From positions 2,121,263-2,128,560 of the forward strand of contig LATQ01000001.1 in assembly GCA_001017865.1 (NCBI GenBank): 7,298 bases of DNA. Direction: 5' to 3'. The position numbers and the translations under genes were made by a program. Below are positions 1 to 4,975 of this stretch, in pieces (position 1 is the stretch's first letter; every line of letters starts with the position of its first letter). Source of the DNA: Rhodococcus sp. IITR03 (GTDB lineage: Bacteria; Actinomycetota; Actinomycetes; Mycobacteriales; Mycobacteriaceae). The notes under the pieces are model-generated. The model saw only the letters and a program-made list of their open reading frames with translations. It did no database searches and had not been told where the DNA came from.

Positions 1-221
1 GCAGCGGTCCCGCGCAGGGGCCCGTGCCGCCACGACGACGTTCCGCAGCGCCTGCGTCGCCCGGGGGCCGTGGTCCTCGAGGTCGACGACGAGGATCCGG
101 AGTTCGAACATCTCGACCGCTACGAGGACGACTACGGCATCGACCACGGTTACGACGTCCGAGCGAGCGACGGCGGCGACGAGCCCGGCGACTACGTCGT
201 TCCCCGCGCAGTGGGGAATGA
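1..221 (+). CDS. 3' end of an unrecognised acidic hypothetical protein (partial)
   Basis: This is the C-terminal end of a gene that begins before the window. Frame 1 from about base 70 has strongly G/C-rich third positions and encodes an acidic, Tyr-rich tail that includes EVDDEDPEFEH and DRYEDDYGIDHGYD. I do not recognise the family. Frame 1 itself stays open to a TAG at 352-354, but that would run through the hairpin at 242-272 and into the tRNA promoter, where the coding signal is lost. If one G is missing from the run at 213-216, the reading ends at the TGA 219-221 with ...DYVVPRAVGE, 20 bases before the hairpin. I prefer that end. Upstream of the G run at 63-67, frame 2 looks at least as coding-like as frame 1, so a second missing G is possible there. 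The existence of a gene is fairly likely. Its exact frame and end are uncertain. Confidence 0.45.
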   Translation, partial: SGPAQGPVPPRRRSAAPASPGGRGPRGRRRGSGVRTSRPLRGRLRHRPRLRRPSERRRRRARRLRRSPRSGE

Positions 222-241
222 TCGTCCGACGACGCTTCCGG

Positions 242-272
242 CGGGGCCCGCACCGAATCGGTGCGGGCCCCG
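242..272 (+). terminator. Strong hairpin terminator after the first partial gene
   Basis: This is a perfect 14-bp stem (242-255 with 259-272) closed by the triloop AAT, almost all G/C. It has no U tract after it, which is usual for high-GC actinobacterial terminators. It sits between the end of the upstream coding signal and the tRNA promoter, so it probably ends the upstream transcript. The sequence is symmetric and could also work on the other strand. Confidence 0.7.
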
Positions 273-327
273 GCCCGTCTGCGGAGCAGGTCGCGAAATC
301 GCCTGTCACCTGCGCCGACACTCCGAT

Positions 328-357
328 TTCGTGATGGACGGGGTGGTTTGCTAGAGT
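328..357 (+). promoter_or_regulatory. Probable promoter of the tRNA-Ala gene
   Basis: A good -10 box TAGAGT lies at 352-357, 27 bases before the mature tRNA 5' end. Eighteen bases upstream is a weak -35 candidate, TTCGTG at 328-333. The -10 is of the type seen at actinobacterial stable-RNA promoters, and its position allows a short 5' leader for RNase P to remove. The -35 assignment is uncertain. Confidence 0.5.
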
Positions 358-384
358 TTGCGAGTCGGTTCCCTCGGAACCTAC

Positions 385-457
385 GGGGCTGTGGCGCAGT
401 TGGTAGCGCGCTTCGTTCGCATCGAAGAGGTCAGGGGTTCGATTCCCCTCAGCTCCA
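385..457 (+). tRNA. tRNA-Ala, anticodon CGC
   Basis: This is a complete 73-nt cloverleaf that decodes the alanine codon GCG. The acceptor stem is 385-391 with 450-456, and the D stem is GCGC 394-397 with 406-409. The anticodon stem is CTTCG 411-415 with CGAAG 423-427, around the loop TTCGCAT, which places the anticodon CGC at 418-420. The variable loop is AGGTC 428-432. The T stem is AGGGG 433-437 with CCCCT 445-449, around the loop TTCGATT. A457 is the discriminator base. The third acceptor pair is G387 with T454, the G3:U70 wobble that is the known identity element for alanyl-tRNA synthetase. The 3' CCA is not encoded (the next bases are CCC), so it must be added by nucleotidyltransferase. 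The gene stands alone with its own promoter and terminator. Confidence 0.97.
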
Positions 458-461
458 CCCC

Positions 462-490
462 CGAAAGCCCCGCCCTCGGCGGGGCTTTCG
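462..490 (+). terminator. Terminator of the tRNA-Ala gene
   Basis: A perfect 13-bp inverted repeat (462-474 with 478-490) with triloop CTC starts five bases after the tRNA. The stem contains an A3/T3 segment next to a G/C-rich core. Only short T runs follow it. Position and strength make it the terminator of the tRNA transcript. Confidence 0.85.
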
Positions 491-533
491 TCGTATGCGG
501 GGTCATTCGCTGGCGGGTCCACGCCGAACCCGG

Positions 534-539
534 CAGACT
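534..539 (+). promoter_or_regulatory. Candidate -10 box for a leaderless small gene
   Basis: CAGACT fits the NANNNT pattern and lies seven bases before the ATG at 547. The start codon would then be at or next to the +1 position. No clear Shine-Dalgarno sequence precedes the ATG, which agrees with a leaderless message. The box lacks the leading T, so it is weaker than the others in this window. Confidence 0.35.
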
Positions 540-546
540 GTGTGGC

Positions 547-702
547 ATGGACCACAGGATGAGTGACGACGAGTTGCGTCGGGCGATCCGGGTACTGCGC
601 GAGCGCGCCGACCTCGCGCGCAGCGAGAATCGCCACGACGATGTCGAGATGATCGAGCGCACGATTCGGGAATACCAGGAGGAGATGGCACAGCGGCTCT
701 GA
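547..702 (+). CDS. Small helical hypothetical protein, 51 aa
   Basis: I do not recognise a named family. The 51-residue product begins MDHRMSDDELRRAIRVLRE and ends EEMAQRL. It is highly charged, without Cys, Pro, Gly or Trp, and should be almost entirely alpha-helical. It reads as two amphipathic helices (about 7-27 and 30-49) separated by a turn near ENRHDD, a hairpin or coiled-coil design. There is no signal peptide or membrane segment. Third positions are mostly G/C, which supports real coding. A second ATG at 559 would give 47 aa and an equally good N-terminus, MSDDELRR. I chose 547 because CAGACT seven bases upstream could be a leaderless -10 box. The reading frame is open well upstream, but that part runs through the tRNA and its terminator and is not coding. 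A role is unknown. Confidence 0.6.
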   Translation: MDHRMSDDELRRAIRVLRERADLARSENRHDDVEMIERTIREYQEEMAQRL

Positions 703-725
703 GTTCGATTCTGCGAGTTCCATCC

Positions 726-746
726 GCCGGAGCCGCACGCTCCGGC
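726..746 (+). terminator. Hairpin, possible terminator after the small gene
   Basis: A perfect 8-bp stem (726-733 with 739-746) with loop CGCAC lies 24 bases after the stop codon of the small helical protein. No T tract follows. It directly abuts the tandem repeat at 748-789, so it may be part of a repetitive extragenic element rather than a dedicated terminator. Confidence 0.45.
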
Positions 747-747
747 T

Positions 748-789
748 CACAGGTCGCTTCGCTCGGGCACACAAGTCGATTCGCTCCGG
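748..789. repeat. Imperfect tandem repeat, two 20-nt copies at 22-nt period
   Basis: Copy 1 (748-767) is CACAGGTCGCTTCGCTCGGG and copy 2 (770-789) is CACAAGTCGATTCGCTCCGG. They match at 17 of 20 positions. Together with the hairpin at 726-746 they occupy most of the gap between the small gene and the SDR gene. Short GTCGCTTCGCTC-like units of this kind are, from memory, frequent in rhodococcal intergenic DNA, so this may be a REP-like dispersed element. A paired operator for a dimeric regulator is a less likely alternative. Confidence 0.55.
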
Positions 790-841
790 TGCATCCGGTT
801 TTTCCGTGGCGCGCCGGAGCGTCGTGTCGTCACGGCGAGGC

Positions 842-847
842 TAGGGT
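842..847 (+). promoter_or_regulatory. -10 box of the SDR gene (leaderless)
   Basis: TAGGGT lies exactly six bases before the ATG at 854. Actinobacterial transcription usually starts six or seven bases after the -10 box, so the transcript would begin at the start codon. No ribosome binding site is present upstream, which fits. No good -35 box is visible at the 17-18 base distance. Confidence 0.6.
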
Positions 848-853
848 GTCGCC

Positions 854-1701
854 ATGGCGATCACCGACCTGCGCGGAACCAAATTCCTTGTGACCGGCGC
901 GGCCAGCGGAATCGGCCGCGCCCTGGCCCATGCGGCCTCCGATCGCGGGGCCCGGCTGGTGCTCACCGACTGCAGGAGGAGGTCCTCGACGAGGTCGTCC
1001 GCAGCGTTCGTGAGCGCGGCGGCACCGTGCTGCACTCGGCCGCCTTCGACATCTCCGACTACGAGGCCGTCACCGCCTTCGCCCGCGACGTGCACGAGGC
1101 GTGCGGGTCGCTCGACATCGTCGCCAACGTCGCCGGAGTGTCGGTGTGGGGCACGGTCGACCGGCTGAAGCACGAGCACTGGAAGCTCATGGTGGACGTC
1201 AACCTCATGGGGCCCATCCACGTCATCGAGAACTTCGTGCCGGCCATGATCGAGGCCGGTCGCGGCGGGCACATCGTCAACGTCTCCTCGGCCGCCGGGC
1301 TGCTCGCCCTGCCGTGGCACGCCGCCTACAGCGCAAGCAAATTCGGTCTGCGCGGGGTGTCGGAGGTGCTGCGGTTCGACCTCAAGCGCGACGGCATCGG
1401 TGTCTCGCTCGTCGTCCCCGGGGCCGTGCGCACACCGCTGGTCGACACCGTGCAGATCGTCGGCGTCGACCGCGACCGCCCCGAGGTCCGCAAGCTCACC
1501 CAACGGTTCGTCCGGCATGCCGCGGCCCCCGAGAAGGTGGCCGAACGCATCGTCGCCGGCATCCTGAAGAACCGCTTCATGGTCTACACGTCGTTCGACA
1601 CCCGGTTCGGTTACTGGTGGGCACGCAAGTTCGCGCCGCCCTACAACCTGGTCATGCAGGCCGCCAACGACTACTTCCGTCGCGTCGTCGGCACCAAGTG
1701 A
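854..1701 (+). CDS. Short-chain dehydrogenase/reductase, frameshifted by one base
   Basis: This is a classical NAD(P)-dependent SDR oxidoreductase with a cytosolic Rossmann fold. The substrate is not predictable. Corrected numbering gives the cofactor motif TGAASGIG (14-21), Asp39 at the end of strand beta-2 (suggesting NAD(H) preference), and NVAG (92-95). The catalytic tetrad is Asn117, Ser146, Tyr159 and Lys163 (motif YSASK). The reading frame changes near base 970: the first part runs to ...LVLTD in frame 2, then continues as LQEEVLDEVV in frame 1. Adding one C (GACTG to GACCTG) gives 282 aa and restores the spacing seen in mycobacterial homologues as I remember them. I therefore read it as a sequencing error in an intact gene. 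If the shift is real, the product stops after about 105 aa and is inactive. The start at 854 follows a leaderless -10 box. A long bidirectional terminator follows. Confidence 0.88.
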
Positions 1702-1703
1702 TC

Positions 1704-1744
1704 TCGGTGGATCCGACCCCGCTGAGCGGGGCCGGATCCACTGA
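1704..1744. terminator. Bidirectional terminator between SDR and nitrobindin genes
   Basis: A long inverted repeat pairs 1704-1722 with 1726-1744 around a TGA triloop. It has one A·C mismatch (1716/1732) and one G·T pair near the base, and carries GGATCC in both arms. It fills nearly all of the gap between the convergent stop codons at 1699-1701 and 1747-1749, so it should end transcripts from both sides. Confidence 0.88.
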
Positions 1745-1746
1745 AC

Positions 1747-2214
1747 TCACTCCGACGCGCGGTGCAGCTCGGCGTGCAGGTGGTGCGTCAGCGGGGTGTC
1801 GGCGTGGGCCATCCAGAAGTCGTAGACCAGCGTGTCGCCGTCGACCTCGAAGCGCCGCCGGACCTCGTGTACGGGTTTGGCCTCGGGCGAGCGCTCCAGG
1901 GTGAGGGTGGTGAAGTCCAGCACGCCGCCGGCCGGCCTGGCCCGCTGGATCTCGACGAACCCGGTGGGCTGCGAGACGAGCAGTTCGACGTCGTCGCCGC
2001 TGCGGCGCAGGTAGCCGTTCTCCGTGTGCAGCGGGCGTCCCTCGGTCCGGTGCCGCGTACGGCTGACGTACATCAGGAACGGCTTGCCGGGGATGGTGGC
2101 GAACTCGATCGTCTCGTCGTACGCGAAGTCGTCGATGGTGGGGTAGTGGCCGTCGCCACCTCCGGTCCAGCGCCCGGCGAACGGTGCCAGGCACCCGAGC
2201 GGGTCGTCGGCCAT
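1747..2214 (-). CDS. Nitrobindin-family heme beta-barrel protein (putative peroxynitrite isomerase)
   Basis: The 155-aa product belongs to the nitrobindin (THAP4-like, formerly UPF0678/DUF1794) family. These are small cytosolic ten-stranded beta-barrels that bind ferric heme. Studied members, including mycobacterial ones, turn peroxynitrite into nitrate and bind NO. The family signature GxWxGxGxGxYPTI is seen near the N-terminus as GRWTGGGDGHYPTI (14-27), followed by GKPFLMY (43-49) and PLHTENGYLR (61-70). His151 in AELHR near the C-terminus aligns with the position of the proximal heme ligand. Length is normal. The start at 2214 is set by a strong Shine-Dalgarno GAGGGAG (2226-2220), about five bases before the ATG. 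The frame is open further upstream, but only into the divergent arcA promoter region. It converges on the SDR gene and diverges from arcA. Physiological role is inferred from the family. Confidence 0.88.
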   Translation of the reverse strand: MADDPLGCLAPFAGRWTGGGDGHYPTIDDFAYDETIEFATIPGKPFLMYVSRTRHRTEGRPLHTENGYLRRSGDDVELLVSQPTGFVEIQRARPAGGVLDFTTLTLERSPEAKPVHEVRRRFEVDGDTLVYDFWMAHADTPLTHHLHAELHRASE

Positions 2215-2219
2215 GAAAT

Positions 2220-2226
2220 CTCCCTC
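2220..2226 (-). promoter_or_regulatory. Ribosome binding site deciding the nitrobindin start
   Basis: On the minus strand GAGGGAG is followed by ATTTC and then the ATG at 2214. This is one of the clearest Shine-Dalgarno sites in the window. It fixes MADDPLG as the N-terminus and excludes the longer upstream reading. Confidence 0.8.
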
Positions 2227-2307
2227 GTGTTCTCGGATCGGTGTGTTCTTCGCAATCGTTGTCGCCGTACTCGACGCGCCTGACCCGGCTGCCGCCGTCC
2301 TGCGCGA

Positions 2308-2313
2308 TACCGT
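2308..2313 (+). promoter_or_regulatory. -10 box of arcA (leaderless)
   Basis: TACCGT lies exactly six bases before the arcA ATG at 2320, so the mRNA probably starts at the start codon. There is no purine-rich ribosome binding site just upstream. The nitrobindin gene points the other way across the same gap of about 105 bp (2215-2319), so any regulator bound here could affect both genes. No clear -35 box is visible. Confidence 0.55.
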
Positions 2314-2319
2314 GAGCAT

Positions 2320-3527
2320 ATGAGTCATCGCTGGGGTGTCGAGTCCGAAGTCGGTGAACTCCGCGCCGTGATGCTGCACCGGCCCGGTGCCGAACTCGAA
2401 CGCCTCACGCCCCGCAACAACGACCAGCTGCTCTTCGACGCCCTGCCGTGGGTGGCGCGCGCCAGGAGGAGCACGACGCCTTCGCCGACCTGCTGCGCAG
2501 CCGCGGGGTCGAGGTGTTCCTGCTGGCGGACCTGCTCACCGAGACACTCGAGGCCAGCGGCGCCGCGCGGTGCAGACGTGTCGTCGGCCGTCGACGCACA
2601 GCGTCTCGGTTATGCGCTCGCGGAGGAGCTGACGGGCCATCTGCGTGCCCTGCCCGCTGCCGAGCTCGCCCGGATCCTCATCGCGGGCATGACCTTCGAC
2701 GAGCTGCCCGCGGTGGGCAGCGGCGCGGCCCCGTCCCTCGTGCGGCTGATGCACCACGGTTCCGATTTCGCGATCGCCCCGCTGCCGAACCTGCTCTTCA
2801 CGCGCGATTCGTCGTTCTGGATCGGGTCACGCGTCGCGATCCCCAATCTGGCCTTGCCCGCACGCCGTCGCGAGACCAGCCTCACCGACCTCATCTACGC
2901 CTTCCATCCGCAGTTCCTCCACGTGCGCCGCGCGTACGAATCGCACACCGCGCCCGTCGAGGGCGGCGACGTGTTGCTCCTCGCGCCCGGCGTCGTCGCC
3001 GTGGGGGTGGGGGAGAGGACCAGTCCGGCCGGTGCGGAAGCGTTGGCGCGCAGCGCCTTCGACGACGGGCTCGCGCACACCGTGCTGGCGGTGCCGATCG
3101 AGCAGCGACGGGCGTCGATGCACCTCGACACCGTGTGCACGATGGTCGACGTCGACGCGGTGGTGATGTACCCGGCGATCCGGGACAGCCTCCAGGCGTT
3201 CGCCATCCACCGCGAGAACGGCGCGGTGCAGATCTCGGGGCCGCGCCCCTTCCTCGAGCCGCCGCCGATGCGATGGGGATCGAGAAACTGCGCGTCATCG
3301 ACACCGGTCTGGATTCCGTTGTCGCCGAGCGTGAGCAGTGGGACGACGGGAACAACACGCTGGCCGTGGCGCCCGGCGTCGTCGTCGCCTACGAACGCAA
3401 TGTCGAGACGAACACCCGCCTCGAGGATTCGGGGATCGAGGTGCTGCGGATCGCCGGGTCGGAACTCGGTTCCGGCCGCGGCGGTCCGCGATGCATGTCG
3501 TGCCCGCTCTCGCGGGCGGCCCTGTAG
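2320..3527 (+). CDS. arcA: Arginine deiminase, frameshifted by three single-base indels
   Basis: Arginine deiminase hydrolyses L-arginine to L-citrulline and ammonia in the cytosol. After correction the protein is 402 aa, normal for the family, and all catalytic motifs are present: FTRD with Asp163, EGGD with Glu214, HLDTV with His268 and Asp270, and the nucleophile Cys395 in MSCPLSR. The N-terminal NNDQLLFD (33-40) and WDDGNNTL are also typical. The reading switches frame three times: a missing C at 2462-2463 (restoring WVARAQEEHD), an extra G at 2569-2570 (restoring [17 protein letters not shown]), and a missing G after 3258 (restoring [14 protein letters not shown]). Each lies in a short C or G run, so sequencing error is more likely than decay. 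No arcB, arcC or arcD is adjacent, so this is a stand-alone deiminase rather than a fermentative ADI operon. It may serve arginine catabolism or acid tolerance, by inference. It converges on arsC with a six-base gap. Confidence 0.92.
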
Positions 3528-3533
3528 CTGCCG

Positions 3534-3881
3534 TCAGAGGATCTCGCGCACCTTGTCGACCGGACGCGCGAGCACGGTGCCCTTGTCGGTGACGACCAGC
3601 GGACGTTCGATGAGGATCGGGTTCGCGACCATCGCGTCGAGCAGTTCGTCCTCGGACGCCTCGGCGAGGTTCAGCTCCTTGTAGAGCGATTCCTTCTTCC
3701 GGATCGCCCGACTCGGTGTGAGACCTGCCGCATCGAGCAGCGACCGCAGCTCGTCGCGAGACGGCGGAGTCTCGAGATATTTGATGACCGTGGGTTCGAG
3801 TCCGTTCTCCTTCAGCAGCGCCAAAGTGTTGCGTGACGTGCTGCAGCGCGGGTTGTGATAGATCGTCGCCGTGGTTGCCAT
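3534..3881 (-). CDS. arsC: Arsenate reductase, glutaredoxin-coupled ArsC family
   Basis: This 115-aa protein has the thioredoxin-like fold of the ArsC/YfgD/Spx superfamily. It probably reduces arsenate to arsenite with a small thiol partner. It begins with [13 protein letters not shown] (7-19), in which Cys13 is the nucleophile. It carries RPLVVT (93-98) and [12 protein letters not shown] at the end. Arg58 or Arg61, Arg93 and Arg106 correspond to the three arginines that hold the oxyanion in plasmid ArsC. The second Cys that Spx proteins need (CxxC) is absent, so Spx is excluded. It is the short form (about 115 aa) found in many chromosomes, and the arsenic role is not certain without arsR or an efflux gene nearby. 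None is seen. The start follows a leaderless -10 box (CAGAAT six bases upstream). It converges on arcA with no visible terminator. Confidence 0.9.
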   Translation of the reverse strand: MATTATIYHNPRCSTSRNTLALLKENGLEPTVIKYLETPPSRDELRSLLDAAGLTPSRAIRKKESLYKELNLAEASEDELLDAMVANPILIERPLVVTDKGTVLARPVDKVREIL

Positions 3882-3887
3882 GGCCCG

Positions 3888-3893
3888 ATTCTG
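3888..3893 (-). promoter_or_regulatory. -10 box of arsC (leaderless)
   Basis: On the minus strand CAGAAT lies exactly six bases before the ATG at 3881, the same geometry as for the SDR, arcA and gntR genes. There is no convincing Shine-Dalgarno at the usual distance. The -35 region is weak. Confidence 0.5.
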
Positions 3894-3951
3894 CCCTGAC
3901 GCAGTCCGTACTCAGGTGCCACCCGCGGCCGTGTTGCCCGATTCGTCCCTG

Positions 3952-3980
3952 TTGAAGCTGCTGGGAAGCGTTATTACGAT
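3952..3980 (+). promoter_or_regulatory. Promoter of mscL
   Basis: TTGAAG (3952-3957) and TACGAT (3975-3980) are separated by 17 bases. This is the best sigma-70-type match in the window. It predicts a start near 3987 and a 5' leader of about 45 nt. The leader is unusually A/T-rich for this genome (a T5 run at 3996-4000, then GAATTCTCTCTC). Such a leader would stay unstructured, perhaps favouring translation. Confidence 0.65.
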
Positions 3981-4032
3981 TTTCGCGCCCTGAAGTTTTT
4001 CGAATTCTCTCTCAGAAAAGGCACGGAGCACG

Positions 4033-4482
4033 ATGCTCAAAGGTTTCAAGGATTTCCTGCTGCGCGGAAACGTCGTCGAACTCGCCGTCGCAGTGGTCGT
4101 CGGCGCGGCGTTCACGTCCATCGTCACGGCGTTCACCGATCACATCGTGAACCCGCTGGTCGCCGCTGTGGGTGGCGACAACGAGATGGGCTTCGGCTTC
4201 CGCCTGCTCTCGTCGAACGACGCTACCTTCGTCAACCTCGGTGCCGTCATCTCCGCGGCGATCAACTTCTTCATCATCGCCGCCGTCGTCTACTTCGTGC
4301 TCATCGTGCCGGTCAATGCCGCCAAGGCCCGCTTCGCGCCGGAGAAGGAGCCCGAGGACGAGCCGCTGAGCGAGACCGATCTGCTCATCCAGATCCGCGA
4401 CCTGCTCGAGACCGGCAGCTACAACCACGCCCCTGCCGACGCGCCCTCGGCCGAAGCGCCCGTCAAGGTCACCGAGCGCTGA
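4033..4482 (+). CDS. mscL: Large-conductance mechanosensitive channel MscL
   Basis: MscL forms a homopentameric inner-membrane pore that opens under membrane tension and releases ions and small solutes during hypo-osmotic shock. The 149-aa product starts with the family N-terminus MLKGFKDFLLRGN. Helix TM1 is about 14-37 and holds the hydrophobic gate residues Leu17 and Val21, in the same places as in the M. tuberculosis channel. A periplasmic loop (about 38-68) and TM2 (70-94, LGAVISAAINFFIIAAVVYF) follow. A charged linker leads to the C-terminal helical bundle (about 112-127, SETDLLIQIRDLLE), and an Ala/Pro-rich tail ends the protein. Length is in the normal range. The start is supported by ACGGAG at 4023-4028, four bases before the ATG. 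A good promoter lies upstream. The gntR gene follows after 12 bases with its own -10 box over the mscL stop codon. Confidence 0.97.
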   Translation: MLKGFKDFLLRGNVVELAVAVVVGAAFTSIVTAFTDHIVNPLVAAVGGDNEMGFGFRLLSSNDATFVNLGAVISAAINFFIIAAVVYFVLIVPVNAAKARFAPEKEPEDEPLSETDLLIQIRDLLETGSYNHAPADAPSAEAPVKVTER

Positions 4483-4488
4483 TAACCT
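4483..4488 (+). promoter_or_regulatory. -10 box of the gntR gene (leaderless), touching the mscL stop
   Basis: TAACCT lies exactly six bases before the ATG at 4495 and begins directly after the mscL TGA (4480-4482). The regulator can thus be transcribed as a leaderless message apart from read-through from mscL. No ribosome binding site is seen before this ATG. Confidence 0.55.
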
Positions 4489-4494
4489 GCGAGA

Positions 4495-4857
4495 ATGCTC
4501 GACCTCACCATCGATCCCGACTCGCCCGTCCCGCCGTTCGAGCAACTGCGCCGGCGCATCGTCGAGCTGGTACACGATGGTGAGCTGATCGCAGGTTCGA
4601 AGCTGCCCACCGTCCGGGGCCTCGCCGACACCCTCGGCATCGCACCGAACACGGTCGCCAAGACCTATCGGGAACTCGAGAAGCTGGGCGTGCTCGAGGC
4701 CCGCGGGCGGGCTGGGACGTTCGTCGCCGACACGGGCGATCCCACCCGCACGCGGGCCCAGCTATCCACCAACGAGTACGTCGCCGAGGTGAGGGCACTC
4801 GGGATGTCCGACGAGGAGATCCTCGAATTCGTCTCGGCCGCCCTGCGTGCAGGCTGA
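4495..4857 (+). CDS. GntR-family transcriptional regulator, YtrA type
   Basis: The 120-aa product has an N-terminal winged helix-turn-helix of the GntR family. It begins with PPFEQLRRRIVELVHDGEL (13-31), then GSKLPTVRGLADTLGIAPNT (34-53), with the recognition helix around 50-60, and the wing GVLEARGRAGTFV (65-77). The C-terminal part is only about 40 residues of two predicted helices (ending SDEEILEFVSAALRAG). This is the hallmark of the YtrA subfamily, in which the short tail serves dimerisation and there is no ligand-binding domain. YtrA regulators usually sit with ABC transporter genes and repress their own operon. None is seen here. The neighbours are mscL (12 bases upstream) and a BCCT transporter (about 115 bases downstream), so these are candidate targets. 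Likely an autoregulated cytosolic repressor. Confidence 0.93.
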   Translation: MLDLTIDPDSPVPPFEQLRRRIVELVHDGELIAGSKLPTVRGLADTLGIAPNTVAKTYRELEKLGVLEARGRAGTFVADTGDPTRTRAQLSTNEYVAEVRALGMSDEEILEFVSAALRAG

Positions 4858-4971
4858 CCTGCCGATCTGCGGGATCGCGCAGAGTATGCATGTCGCGTCC
4901 GAAATGTGACGATTTTCTCGGGTTCGGCGATTCCGCTCCGCAGGCGCCCGAAACTTGCAAGGTTTGTTCGC
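4858..4971. other. Intergenic region before the BCCT gene
   Basis: A weak 6-bp hairpin (4866-4871 with 4878-4883) follows the gntR stop and may act as a poor terminator. GAGTAT at 4882-4887 is a possible -10 box for the transporter, with no good -35. AAGG at 4959-4962 is the likely ribosome binding site. I see no perfect inverted repeat that would be a convincing operator, and no known riboswitch architecture. Confidence 0.3.
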
Positions 4972-4975
4972 ATGA

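Noticed and set aside
385..457. tRNA-Ala as an integration site for a mobile element
   Set aside because: tRNA 3' ends are common attachment sites, but no second copy of the tRNA end, no integrase and no change in composition is seen downstream within the window.
358..546. Upstream extension of the 547 reading frame
   Set aside because: This part of the frame runs through the tRNA and its terminator, so it cannot be protein-coding.
841..1518. Long minus-strand open frame (225 codons) opposite the SDR gene
   Set aside because: It is a high-GC antisense shadow: its composition is Asp/Val/His/Gly repeats without domain motifs, and the plus strand carries a full set of SDR motifs.
1762..2283. 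Plus-strand open frame of 173 codons over the nitrobindin gene
   Set aside because: The minus strand carries the complete nitrobindin signature with a strong ribosome binding site. The plus frame has no motif.
2455..3270. Programmed ribosomal frameshifting in arcA
   Set aside because: Three shifts in both directions in one metabolic enzyme, without slippery heptamers or pseudoknots, do not fit programmed recoding. Similar breaks in SDR and BCCT point to sequence errors.
2320..3881. Arginine deiminase (ADI) operon or arsenic resistance operon
   Set aside because: No carbamoyltransferase, carbamate kinase or arginine/ornithine antiporter accompanies arcA. No arsR or arsenite efflux gene accompanies arsC. 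The two genes converge, so they are separate units.
4858..4971. Riboswitch (for example a cyclic-di-AMP sensor) in front of the BCCT gene
   Set aside because: The gap is only about 114 bases and lacks the stem arrangement of known osmotic riboswitches. Only a weak 6-bp hairpin is present.
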